Of a DNA stretch of 37,456 bases, positions 19,940 to 34,919 are shown piece after piece. The position numbers and the translations under genes are program-made. Position 1 is the stretch's first letter. Each line of letters opens with the position of its first letter. The notes beneath the pieces are model-generated. The model was given only the letters and a program-made list of their open reading frames with translations. It did not search any database and was not told the DNA's origin. Source of the stretch: Mnemiopsis leidyi (Eukaryota > Ctenophora > Tentaculata > Lobata > Bolinopsidae); assembly GCA_000226015.1 (NCBI GenBank), contig JH153133.1, forward strand, positions 142,619 to 180,074. The letters run 5' to 3'.

Positions 19940-22817
19940 TCACTCTTTCAGGGCTACCGTCAGGGCTTCTAACATTTCCAGTACTTCATCCTGAGTTTGA
20001 AGTATTTTAGTTAGTTAAATTAATATACTTTTTGTTGGGATATATTGTTCTGTGTTTGGTTCCACTTTCTCGTCCAAAATAATATTGTATCAATTCTTGC
20101 CTTCTTGGTTTTAAAGATTCTTGTGATCGTAAAGCGGAGTTAAATGCAAGCGTAAAGACTAAAACGGTTTTATGAAAAAAGAAAAAGAATCAATCAATCA
20201 CATCGAGTTGACTTACATCAGATTTTGGGCTTCGTCCAGTGTGAGTAAACAGGAAAGTCCCTATCGCACGACGGAGGTTGCCAAGCTTGTCCATGGCCAG
20301 GTTTAGCTGGCTCTCTGGGTCCGGCGCAGCTGCATCGGCGGGAGCGGCGCCACCTTGTCCAGGGTGTTCTGTTTTCTGTCGCCGCTGGAAAGGGACAAGG
20401 CAGGATGAAGACCCGATAAACATTCGACATACAAAGAAAGTGGATTCCGGTTTTTAAAAATTATTTGAGTTGATCCAACAAATTCAAAATTTCCCAAATG
20501 TAAGAGGAACTATTTTCTTACCACGCCCATGTAACTGGTCGGATCTGACATTTGCCTGCTGAAAATATAAAGTTTAAATAAATTCCCCGGTCCAGGAATG
20601 TGTACCAATGCTTGCATTCCCAAGAATCAAACCGGTTTGTAAACAATAAAAAGGAACCAACAAATAACAATACATATAGAGGAAATACACACTATACAGA
20701 GCACATAGATAACACATAACAGAGAGATTTTCAAGTGAAAGACTAGCGGCGACCCGTACAGTGTACACCGGACATGTAACAAATTCAGTGTTTCGGTTGT
20801 AACAGTGGGGACGCGCCACACAACTTGTACTGCTTCGGCACCTGTCTGCGTGCCGTAGTTCTGTATCGAACAGATCTCAGCTTTGAGAAGGGTCAAGTAG
20901 ATGTGCGTTGTACTGCGTGACAGCGCTGCAAATTAGCCAAATATGCAAATTTTGAATTTATATGACGATATGAAATAGTGACAGCAAGTTACATCTACCT
21001 GAAAACCAAGTCTTTTATGTGCAAATGAAGTTCATCTTATACAGTTCATAAATTGGTCCCCATAGAGCAGTGATGTCGCGTTTTAATTTTGACATTACCA
21101 TAAATGTGCATTGTACAAAGTTTCAATTGAACTTGTGTGAGCATGTGTACGTCATGAGGCGCTCTAGTGATGAGTAACGATGCAGTAACAATCACACAAA
21201 CAGCATGAAATGTGCGTGGGAAGCATTCTGTGGGTTGCAGTTGGACATATACACTGCACATGTTTACACTAAATTTTAGTGAAATTAGATATTGAATCTC
21301 AATACATTTGCTGGTTGTTTTTGTTCAGTGTGAAATTGATACTTTGAGTAAGGTTTATTTTGGGGGATTAGTCAGAAATTTTTGTACTATTTGACTGAAA
21401 TTGACCAATGAGAGGTGAGGTACGGCCAATTGATACATATTGTATAGCTGAAAGCACGGTGTCAACCTACACGGACCGCCCTCAACTGGCCGATCCCTAT
21501 TCACAAGCCATGTAGCAGGGGACCAGATAAGGCTAAACCGGTAAACGGGCATAGTTGAACACCGTACTTCCATCTTGGGACTTGTAAACAACTAGGAAAT
21601 ATTTCTTAGTGTTTAAAGTTCACGAGAGGAAAGCTGTGCAATTCAGCGAAATCCTAAGGATATATCGAAATCGAGCTATCACGTGACAAGAAAGATATGT
21701 GACCCCTCCCAAAATCACCTTTCTCTACTGATTTGTTGATGTTGTGGTTAAAACAAAGAGCAAGAGTACACGCTTTTTCTGCAACACTAGAAAGGAAGAC
21801 TTCTGAATAAAAATGTGACGCGGTTATATTCAACGTCAGCCACTTTTTAGGTTCTGCCATTAACTTAAAAATTCGATTCGTTTTGACGAAAAATTGATAC
21901 ATGTAAGAAGAGGTTGTGTTTACAAAGCTAACATCTGCAACTTAATCAAGAGTCTTCAACGTATTAGGAACTTGAAGACGAACTTAAAATGGTAACGTCC
22001 CCATTATATTGATTCGTGCAATATGAACCTACTTAACACATAACGCATCATGATTTTATAAAGCAAAACCAAAAATCCACTAGATTTGTCACTTGTGACT
22101 TGTGGGGAAACGTTTATGCGATTTCCCTTGATAAACTCTACTCTACAACAATTCAGTAGGTAAAAAACGTCATTATTTAAATGCAAAACGCCAATGGTAC
22201 CCATCGGTAATGACGCAAAAAGCGTGTCCTACTTAATCAAATAGCTGTGAAATTAAAGAAAATGTTGTGATTGGCAATGCAGTTTCATAACCTTGAAATG
22301 GATAATTCCCCAGTCAACTTCTGGCGAAACTGGTTGTGCTTTTACATAGACGTGTATCAAATAATCGACTGGAGGTTTTGGAGGACATTATGAAGTGAAA
22401 ACTAACTGTTTGGCCGCTGCAAGCGGCGTGAAGTGAGAAGGTGATAATACACTTGAATACAAGGACTAGCTGTGCGAACCGCAAATGTTAAACTCGAAAA
22501 CAACTGACTTAAATTGGCCGAAATAATGAAAGGGCAGAATTAAAACTGAAATAATATATCAAGCGTATAATAAAAACGCCAAGCTAGTAGTACTGCCATG
22601 GCCAGTACTACTGTTGTTATGACAACCCTAAAAGTGTTCTATTTACAACAGATGTTATTTACCCGGCGGGGAAGAGGCCCATAGGAGAGTTCTCCTCTGG
22701 GACAGCAGGCAGAGATCGTCTCCGAGTTGCCTCGCTGTTGTCCACCACTGCTTGTATGTCTTTACGGAGAGGGGTGCCTTCTGCGGGGTTAATTAACTTC
22801 TCAGACCATTCCTTCAT
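19940..22817 (-). CDS. Small unidentified gene, four coding exons, 136 aa
   Basis: Minus-strand exons: 22663-22817 (ATG at 22817), 20522-20558, 20217-20384 and 19940-19990 (TGA at 19942-19940). All joins match in phase with good GT-AG sites (GGGTAAAT, GTGGTAAGA, GATGTAAGT; TTTTCAG, CCTTTCCAG, AACTCAG). The protein begins MKEWSEKLINPAEGTP. It has a basic RRRSLP motif, an Ala/Pro-rich linker (residues about 75-90) and a predicted amphipathic helix (QLNLAMDKLGNLRRAIGTF), and ends EALTVALKE. It has no signal peptide or membrane segment. I do not recognise the family. The start is uncertain: the exon could be entered from upstream, because an acceptor (TATTCAAG|A) sits one base before the ATG. A strong acceptor downstream (CCTCCTTTCTCTCTAG, 19873-19888) suggests the 3' end may also be alternatively spliced. 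Confidence 0.5.
20559..22662. other. Long intron of the unidentified minus-strand gene
   Basis: 2.1 kb between its first and second coding exons. It holds short open frames on both strands (70-90 codons) with no recognisable domain, no paired splice sites and no clear repeats. I see nothing I can annotate as coding. Confidence 0.4.
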
Positions 22818-23212
22818 TCTTGAATATATATTTCTACACTTATAATATGTTACAGAACGTGCAATTGTCGGTCCACTGTAATGCTTGTCACACGGTTATT
22901 CATATCTTCAAGCCAGTATTGTGGCAGGGATGTTATGTGAACGTATCTCTCGTTCGGACGGCAGGCGGATCAGTGACACACTCCACGTCACTAAGATATG
23001 AATCCAACAGATTTATCATTAAATTCGCTCGTAAGCTGTATTTATAAGAAGGAGCGAGGGGTGGCTGACAAGCCATTTTTTATTTCAGATTTTCCCGATC
23101 CAAATTTCGACAAAATCGACTTTTATATGGCAAACTCTTCTCGATTACATCTAAATGAGTGCCATAAAATAATGGGTACTGTTAATTGTGCGCTAAAGTT
23201 CTAGTGACTTAC

Positions 23213-23322
23213 CAGGTTCAGCTTCAGGTGAAGAATTAGAAGGAGTATTAGAACCGTAACCGTACACTTCCGTGCATTTCTCCGATCTGAAGTTGTGAAA
23301 AGATCGCATCTTTAGGTCTTGC
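23213..23322 (-). CDS. Candidate exon upstream of the unidentified minus-strand gene
   Basis: Minus strand, between CCTACATTTCAG and G|GTAAGTC, both strong splice sites. It is open in one frame only (36 codons plus one base on each side), rich in Ser/Asn/Pro, with SNTPSNSSPEAEP at its end and an internal ATG (MRSFHNF). Its exit phase (1) does not match the entry phase of exon 22663-22818 (2), so either an unseen small exon lies between or it belongs to another transcript. It lies 184 bp from the divergent P450 start. Confidence 0.4.
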
Positions 23323-23506
23323 CTGAAATGTAGGATAGAATATGATGTAGGAAAATGCGCCGAAACAAAAATGAACGAAAAAACAGTCCCAAATTTTATA
23401 TTCGAGTATTGATGTTTTTTTTTCTGAAATTTGCTTTGCACTTATAGAAAATAAAAATGTTTGATTATAACTGTAAAACACTAGCAAGCAGCAAGTTCTA
23501 GTAAAG
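23323..23506. promoter_or_regulatory. Short divergent interval before the P450
   Basis: 184 bp between the candidate minus-strand exon and the P450 ATG. A GTTCTAG acceptor-like site ends at 23501, six bases before the P450 start codon. No TATA box is evident. A shared bidirectional promoter is inference only. Confidence 0.25.
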
Positions 23507-27467
<3,961 letters not shown>

Positions 27468-27611
27468 TGTCGTCATGTAGGAAGTTTAACGTAACCATGA
27501 AAATCGGCAGGCCGCCAGTCGGCTCATTAGGTCGCCAGGCGGATTTTTAACTGAATTCTTATTATAAATTGTGTGAGTTTTGATATTACTTATTTAAACT
27601 ACGAATGGCTG

Positions 27612-27617
27612 TTTATT
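27612..27617 (-). terminator. Polyadenylation signal of the RasGAP gene
   Basis: AATAAA on the minus strand, 37 nt after the RasGAP stop codon (27654). It lies within the 186-bp gap between the convergent P450 and RasGAP stop codons. Confidence 0.6.
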
Positions 27618-27653
27618 TTGTGTTGAAAACCAGTTTGTTTATACTGCTAATGG

Positions 27654-30600
27654 TCACTGGACACGCTGTGAGTTGTTAAGTTCCTCAGACTTTTTTACAA
27701 TTTTACGCAAGCCTTTTTGCTGTTCCCCAAAATATTTCATCGCAGAAGATCTCCTGACCTCGGTGCAACAATGTATATGTAATACATGATGTATAAAACC
27801 ATGTCTGAAAGTAAAACAACAAGTGAATTAACCCACCTCTCAGTTTTGCTGAGGGTGACAGCTGGCAAACTGCCAGTTTTCCTGCGACGGGACTCCACAG
27901 GCGAGTCGGAACCAGTTCCGGTGCTGACGGAGTGGTGGAGGGGGAAGGGAGAGTTCTCCGGGAGGTTCTCACACTGTTCATCCAGCTCAAGGAGTATGGT
28001 CGGTAGGTTCTCCAGCCGAGATCGGTCTTCCTGTTGGTGATCAATTATAACTTGTTGGCCCAGAATTGAGGGCGTTGAGATATGTAGGCACTGTAATTTA
28101 CGTTTAGCAATACTTAATGTCGCACAAATATAACGGGTGTCATGAGATTTGATAAACCATACTAATAATAGGGGAGCGACAGATTGCGAAGTGCAGGGAA
28201 GCGATTAGTTTGACTACAAAATTTGTAATAAATCTTTCTGAGGAAAACTAAAAGACGCACCTCCGACAAAAGTTCAATTTTCTCCGTAAGAAAACAGTGG
28301 AGGGATGCAAGGTTGTGGCCGATGTTCGAGTTGTAGATCTCCGCAGTTTTAAACTCCGTCTCCATAGGGTCCTGAAATAAATATCAGTCGGTTTGGTAAT
28401 CATCTAAACTACCTAAGGATCTAGGGATCTTCTAAACTACCTAAGAAGATCAAAATTTGGATAATCAATGGTTTTTCGAAAACCACATTCAACAAATTTA
28501 AACCACCAATAGACCACTGACCAACTCTTGCAATTGTTGTCAGGAAGTCGGGATATCTCTCATTGGTGCTTATCATTTTTTCGACTCAATTTGACGTTTC
28601 TTGAACTTCTTAGCATTTCTTAAGCAAATCCAAAAATCTTTTTCAAACACGCATATCATAAGATTTTGATATTTTCTCTGCTTAATGAGCATTTAGAGCC
28701 TTTTTCAGTAAAGCCTGGCATGGAAAAAGCTTTTGAAGCTCATAAGCAGAGGAAAAGTAGAAAGGTGGCTGTCGATATAGGGCGAATAGCTTCCGAAGTG
28801 ACACAAGGTGAATCAAACGATTTAATTTAACGTAAATTCACTTAAGATCAAAGATAAGAATTAAACATCTTACAGTGAAGATGTGATAAAAACGATGGAT
28901 AAGAATTCTAAATAAATCAAAAAGACCGTTTAGCGAACATCTTGAGAAAACTACTAACCACGGACATGGCGTCAAAGGAAAAATCACACTATATAAACCC
29001 CAGCCCTACAATCTATCTCTCAAAACAGGGTGGGTACACAGATACTCACACCGAAACATTTTGTGCTCAGCAAAGTGATCCTAACGCCTTATTAGTTAAG
29101 GCCCTAGGATGCTTGCCTTTTAACTCATTCTCTGTACCGTTATATCCAATTCCTGAGACCCAATTATACCATTCAAACATAGATTGGCTTTCATATCATA
29201 TCAGTCCTGGTTAAGCCATTACATTATTCTCATAAATTTCGAGAAATTTTCCTATCATTTTTTCTTACAACGTAAAATCCTCACGGAAGGCACACCCAAA
29301 GTCCCTCGAAGTCCCTCACAATCTCAACACCGTCATGATGTTAACACGGCTTTGGGTAATCACTGCGTTGGTGTGCTTTCAGAGTTCTCTTCAAACCTCA
29401 GTGGTTGGCAACAAATACTGTGCTGAGTTACCCAAACCCCTCAACGTGTAAGTTAAGTCACTAGCGTGGCAAATCTTCAGAAGTTGCAATGGGATGATAT
29501 CAAAAATAAGTCGTTGACTTTCACCTTTAAGACACATTCTGACTTCAATCTTAATTTTTCAATTTGATGATTAGCCCCAAGGATGGACACAATAGTTTCT
29601 AAATCCCTTCATATCTCAGGTCAGTCCAGGCATGCTGGGAAAAGACGATGGAGCTGAAAGAGATGATCGGAAAATCAGGAGCCGTGGTGATTGGAACTTG
29701 TGCGAACGTCGACAACAAGGCTGACATAAAAGAACTGGGACGTTATCTGATAGATGGTTTTATCAACCTCAGGTCAGCCAAAATATACAGATTAAGGCAA
29801 TAGTTTGTGCAGCTAAGATGTTTTAATAGATTTAATAGAAAAATTCCCTTTAGGATCATTATATTACTTAATCTCAATCCTCCTCAGGTGTTTGGTGATG
29901 GCCCAAATGAAGCTTCTATCGATAACTGAGATCGAACTGGTTAACCGTATCGACATGCTGATGGTGGAAATAACCGGTGATCCGATGGTAAATTCCATGA
30001 ACTTTAATTCCGATTTATAACTTTAGTCAATTCGCAAATCAAATTAACTATTAAAATCAATTGAAAATTTATGATAGATTAGACATTCGCTCAGCTATAT
30101 AGAACTTCATTCCGCTCAGTTGAACATATCTATAAAAACCCTTCTTAGCACAACAACTTTCAGATCTGTCTGGACTTCAATCCACAAAGCCACGAATGTC
30201 CGAAGGACATGCCAGAAGACCTCTACTCGGCAACCGCTCTCCTCTCTCGAGTTCTGGAGAACCTCTACATGAGGTTGGCCGTGGACGAAAAGGAGCTTCT
30301 TCTTTATTTTGTTTAAAAATTGTGTTGAAGTTTCACTTGACGACGTGATCGTCAGATTAGGGAATCGTCGTGATTCGTTTTTGTTGTTTTTCAAAATCCG
30401 TTTTTTCGATGAATTTGAAAATTTCCGGATTATATTGCATCTAGCATTATAGCATTTTAAATGAACAAAAGTGTTTGATTTCTTAACATGAATCCTACAA
30501 GGTCAATTCCTGCTTGGTTATAAAGAGAAAAAGAAAACAAAACTTACTGATATTTTTGAGAGGAACAGTTCCATATTGGGGGTGGCAGTTTCCACAAACT

Positions 30601-33600
30601 CGTTCATAAAGCTCATGTACTCTTCTTTGCCACCAAATCTACAAAAATGCTGCTTAGCACGAATTCATAGAATTAAAATAGAAAAAATTAACAAATTTGA
30701 ATAAGTATTTTATGGACTATTTACTAAATCTTCTAACTTACTTGGTGAAATTTGCAAGGTTCTGAATAACTTTAGCGGTTATTATAAGACATCGGCTTAT
30801 CCGCTCATCTGGATACTCATCAGTAAGGTTGAACAAGCTGGGTGACATAATGGCCGGACAGAAAAATCTCAGGAAGATCGAGCCGCTCAGAAGCTTCTTA
30901 CTGAGGTCGCTCCTGTCTGAGTTATCACAGCGGCGGCGGATACGGGCAAATAGTTCTCGTAGATCTGAAAAATTAGTTTTGTTTTCTATGGCTCGCCACA
31001 GGTCTGTTTGAACAAGCGACTAAGGTTTTGTTGGACAGTTCACAGAAAAGCGCAATCCCTATTTCGATTTTCGAATTGCGACCTGACAAAAGTTTAATAA
31101 AGCTTCATGCGAACCTGATTTAAGAACCTGGAGGATTAACGGCAAACCTGGGGGAAATTTGGGGTAAGAAGAAAGAATGAGTGCCCAAGCTTTGTCGACC
31201 TTCATCCTCATATTCTGTTGGTTCGTCAAAAAATCCTCTCCGGCTGCAATCCTAGTCGTGTCAACCTGAAGCATGTCTTGTTATTGCTCTAGTTTTGAAA
31301 GATGCATTGGCACCCTTTAACCGAAATCTTCAATATACACAGTTATGAGAGCCGTTTAAGACTATCAAAAAAAGAGAAAATGTACCTCAAATTCTTGAGC
31401 GTTGTCATAAACATCCCTGATGAAAAGTCCAAGAGTATTTTTAAGGTACTTTGATCCAATAAGTTTCATGTACAAGTCAACCGCTTTCGTTGCTATAGAG
31501 TTTCCTCTGAACAGAAGCGAGGGGTCCTCCGTCTTCTCCACGTCTGAATCATTATGAAAGTTGTACAATGTATAGAGTTGTACAATGTATAGTTGTACTA
31601 TGTATAGAGATAAGTTTTGCACTTAACAAAATTTCCTCATTCTTAGACCGGAAAAACAGATTTTTTAATTCTTATCCCGAAGGTATTCTGGAGCCAAATC
31701 GTAACCTTACTCAAAAGAAACCTATTAAGCCTTAACGAGCAGAGTTACCTAACATGACAATTTCCTCTAAGAAATCTCTTGCTTTCTGGAAATCATGCAG
31801 AACGTGGAGTAGAAGATTAGCAAGGTCTTCTTTCTGTCTGACATTTAAATGGGGTTCTAACACCTTACATAGGTCTATTGATCTGAAAATGGGGATTAGG
31901 TTAATAGATCAGGTTTTATTTCATTGAAAAAAATAAAATTGTTCACACCAAAAAATTTTCATTTAGAGAGAAGTTTTTTTAAAATTTATATGATAATCAG
32001 GAGACTTACTTTGAAGCAAGATATGTCAACAAGCTCTCGTAAAAGTTTAGAGGTAAAATAGTTAAAATCTGAAGCTTTAGCTTGAGTCTGATCTGAGGTT
32101 CGGTGCACTGCTTTTGATGGACTGTCTGCTTTTGGGGCGTGGTCGTGAGATTGTACCTGAAACATGAATTTGAGAATAATGAAATTGGCAGAGGAAGAAT
32201 TGTACTTTTGTTGTAGTACTAAACCTGAGTCGATTTCATGAAATTAGTCACGTGAAATGTGAACTTAAATGAGATTGCAGCTATCCACTCCTAAATATAA
32301 TCAATGTATTTTATGTTGTAAAAGCAGTTGTAAAGAATTTACCAGTGTTCGTGTTCCTGTCCAAGATTCAGATCCTTGATGTGGATCTCCGTCTCTCCAA
32401 CAACACACGCTTTCTTGTTCTTCACTTCCCTTCGTAACACGATTCGTATCTTCTGAAACTGTCGCAGATCCCTGCAAAAGGGATAAGATTTCAAAAATAC
32501 AATGAGCCGTTTGAGACTGGTGATTTGATAAGTAATAACTTGTTTCAGTTGATCTGAGCAACTTCAAATTATTCCGGAATGTATATCGACAAGGCGGACA
32601 ATAGAGAATGACATGAGTTCAGCCTCCCTCTCTTGTAGACTGTAGAGGTGTTTACAAGTCGGTGGCAAGTGGTGGGTGTTAATTGTTATGTGGCGACAGA
32701 AATAGCAGACCGGACCTGTGAAGAAAAACGAACGAGGCGAGAAACCCGCCAAGTGGAATGCAAAAATTTTAACACCGACAACTTTTGTTGTTGTAAGTAA
32801 ACCAAATACATCGCAGCTGTAACTTCGGTGAGCGGAAGTTTCAGAGTGGGTGTGTTGGATGCTAAAATACCGAAAAACACATATGTCACGTACCAGAACT
32901 TAAAGTTTTCTCCCCAAAAGAGCATTTCTTTGACGGGCTTGGTGACAGTTCGGCAGCAAAACATGTTGTCAAGGTACAACTCCACGAAATATCTGTAAAA
33001 TTGAGGGTCACAATTTAGAAAACTTTTAATTAAACTATACTTATCGGTAACAGTAAACGAAAATGTCAAAGACGACAAGACGTTCCTGTTTTCACAGAAA
33101 TGCCTAAATAAGTCTTCCGTCTAAATGGAATCGCTAAAAAGCCTCTTAAAATATCAAATAATTTTGATGATACGCTAGAGCCGATATTAAACATAGCCAT
33201 AACGTACTACATAATAGTTACTACATAGAATGTGTATAGCTAGTATGCTAGATTAATCGATATAGCGACTAGCTAGGCCAAGCTAGCGGCTAAATATTAG
33301 TATAGCTAGCTAGCTTGCTGCGCTACATATATATAGCTAGCTAGCTATTTTGATGACAAGGTGGACAATGTAAACGTCATGATTTCCACAACGAAACAAA
33401 TTTCGCGCGCTACGTCGAATACATCAACTTTAGGTAGCTTAGGGTTTTGTATTGCGATAATTACACAAATTTGACCCCAGATCAGAGCAGGATAATAAAG
33501 AAATCCCCTCGGGCAAATAGGGAGTACTTGATGACAAAAACTTATATCTGGCAGGCTACAGGCGCCAGGCTGTAATATCATGGAGACAGTCGAACATCTC

Positions 33601-34919
33601 ATAAGTCATAAGCTATCCCAAGGAACAAAGTGTTTTGGCACGAACGCTGAACTTTAAAAGATACTAAAGTATATGAAAAATATCAACAGAGATACTAACT
33701 CTTCTGTCTAACATCGACACGAGTGACGATGGGCCACCCGATGGGGACCGGCCGCCTGGCCTTTCCGGACCCCAGCCCTTGGAGTGCTGATTACTAAGAA
33801 TTAGGAAGAAAAGGTATGTTCATAAAAGGAAGGTCAAAAGTCCCTAGACTTCACGTAAAGTAGTGAACAGTTCCTCTTCAACAACGATCAACGTCATGGC
33901 GGCAATCAATTAATACCACAACTCAAACGAGTTGTCTGCGAAATGGTTTGCAGCCCTTTGCATCAAGATTCTCGGTTGAAAATATTTTATCGTGATTTGT
34001 TTGTTGGGTTCGCTTTGTCAAATTGCATGACTTGCTGTCAGCAACTTATAAGGACGTATAGAAAGTCCCCTGAAATGCGCTAACAATCACCAAACGAATC
34101 GAAACTTGTAGGGCTTTATTGAACGCAAAAAGATGATGATCTGCAAGACTTTTGGAGTTGAAACCCCAACAAAACAATAGTATGTCTTATAATCATAAGA
34201 AGTACCTTCTGAGTACATAATTAGTTTAACGGTAAAGTTAGTGATTGAAGTAGAAATTAAACAAAAAATCAGAAATACCAGACCTTAGATACTACATTAT
34301 TAAGATTTTACCTCTTTTTGGGTAGGTGCTTGGCCTCCACGATCCAGACGGTGAGTGATTGATCCAGCTGAACCCTTTCTTCCTTCATGGGATCCACCAC
34401 ATGCTGCAAACTGAAACAAATCGGGGTAAGCAATAAGTTCTTCTTGAATCAGGACCAGTCAGCACTTTATTTCTAAATAGATTATATCACTGTTAGCAAC
34501 TTTAGTTTCACACTTCAAACAATTTTCAAGAAAACGTGACAGGGATACAACGTTCCGATTGCTCGTTATCCACAGCTGACTGGTTATAATCGCTGTTATC
34601 ATTCGTACGTGCAGTGTGCAGCGATCCCCCCACACTTAACCAGAATGTTAACCGGAATTTTTATTGTGCGGACTATACACTAATACACTTAACCGGAATT
34701 GTTATTGTGCGGACTATACACTATAAAGATACTATGACAAGACACCAAGCAAGATACAAACCTGTCGATCCAGCGATTCAGTTCCAGGTCACTCCGGCAA
34801 GCGAGGTAGAAACTCCGTTTAGAGGTCTCCACACAGAAGGTGTGTTCCCGGCCGGAGAGAGACTGATGTACGACTCTGATGGCGGGAGGAGAGTCTGATC
34901 CCAGGTATACGGTCCAAAC
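27654..34919 (-). CDS. RasGAP of SynGAP/DAB2IP/RASAL2 type (PH-C2-GAP), 5' end outside or unseen
   Basis: GTPase-activating protein for Ras-family GTPases, likely at the membrane. Minus-strand exons: 34762-34919, 34312-34410, 32894-32992, 32343-32471, 32010-32156, 31749-31882, 31386-31543, 31148-31265, 30742-30964, 30548-30638, 28261-28371, 27837-28030, 27654-27753. All phases match: 586 codons plus TGA at 27656-27654. The first exon is the end of a PH domain ([16 protein letters not shown]). C2 follows ([32 protein letters not shown]). In the GAP domain the arginine finger is in [11 protein letters not shown] (Arg268 of this partial protein, codon 31508-31506), and [15 protein letters not shown] and [10 protein letters not shown] match the SynGAP family closely. 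After the GAP only ~100 residues follow, with [10 protein letters not shown], a possible phospho-Ser site. SynGAP and DAB2IP have far longer disordered C-terminal parts. No Met or open frame precedes 34919, so upstream exons are missing. Confidence 0.92.
28372..29334. other. RasGAP intron 5' of the nested gene
   Basis: A TATATAAA at 28990-28997 is a possible TATA box for the nested gene, about 340 nt before its ATG. A 90-codon plus frame (28942-29214) lacks splice signals and family resemblance. Nothing else is visible. Confidence 0.3.
29335..30316 (+). CDS. Nested secreted helical six-cysteine protein, 172 aa (4 exons)
   Basis: Exons 29335-29447, 29620-29772, 29888-29987 and 30164-30316 (TAA at 30314-30316). 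All joins match in phase with clear GT-AG sites (GTGTAAGT, AGGTCAGC, ATGGTAAAT; ATCTCAG, CTCCTCAG, CTTTCAG). An N-terminal hydrophobic signal peptide ([10 protein letters not shown], residues 6-15, cleavage about 22-25) is followed by a ~148-aa mature chain with six Cys (29, 43, 65, 90, 124, 134) and no membrane segment. Segments about 39-56, 69-88, 90-118 and 139-167 look helical and amphipathic, suggesting a disulfide-bonded four-helix bundle such as a cytokine- or hormone-like factor. The family is not recognised. It lies wholly within the RasGAP intron 28372-30547, on the opposite strand. A second in-frame Met is at 29338. Confidence 0.72.
31557..31606 (-). repeat. GTTGTACAATGTATAG short tandem repeat
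   Basis: About three degenerate copies of a 16-19-bp unit in a RasGAP intron next to the arginine-finger exon. Confidence 0.6.
32993..34311. other. RasGAP intron with AGCTAGCT-rich patch
   Basis: Intron of 1.3 kb inside the C2 domain. From about 33236 to 33346 the palindromic motif GCTAGC/AGCTAGCT recurs many times, giving strong potential for secondary structure. No coding exon was seen. Confidence 0.5.
34640..34723. repeat. Direct repeat, two copies of about 37 bp
   Basis: Two near-identical segments, each with TTAACCGGAATT, TTATTGTGCGG and ACTATACACTA, lie side by side in the RasGAP intron 34411-34761. Confidence 0.7.

Noticed and set aside
27740..27836. Unspliced read-through of RasGAP after KTER giving a hydrophobic tail like a membrane anchor
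   Set aside because: A GTGGGT donor and GTCAG acceptor give an in-phase charged terminal exon followed by AATAAA; the hydrophobic frame is AT-rich intron.
28942..29214. 90-codon plus frame before the nested gene
   Set aside because: No splice context, no domain, and it spans the putative TATA box; likely chance.
32573..32715. Possible RasGAP C2 exon on the minus strand with acceptor CTTCACAG
   Set aside because: Its open frame does not match the exit phase of exon 32894-32992. Exon 32343-32471 joins in phase and carries the true C2 sequence.
34614..34898. 94-codon plus frame
   Set aside because: Shadow of the minus-strand PH-domain exon 34762-34919.
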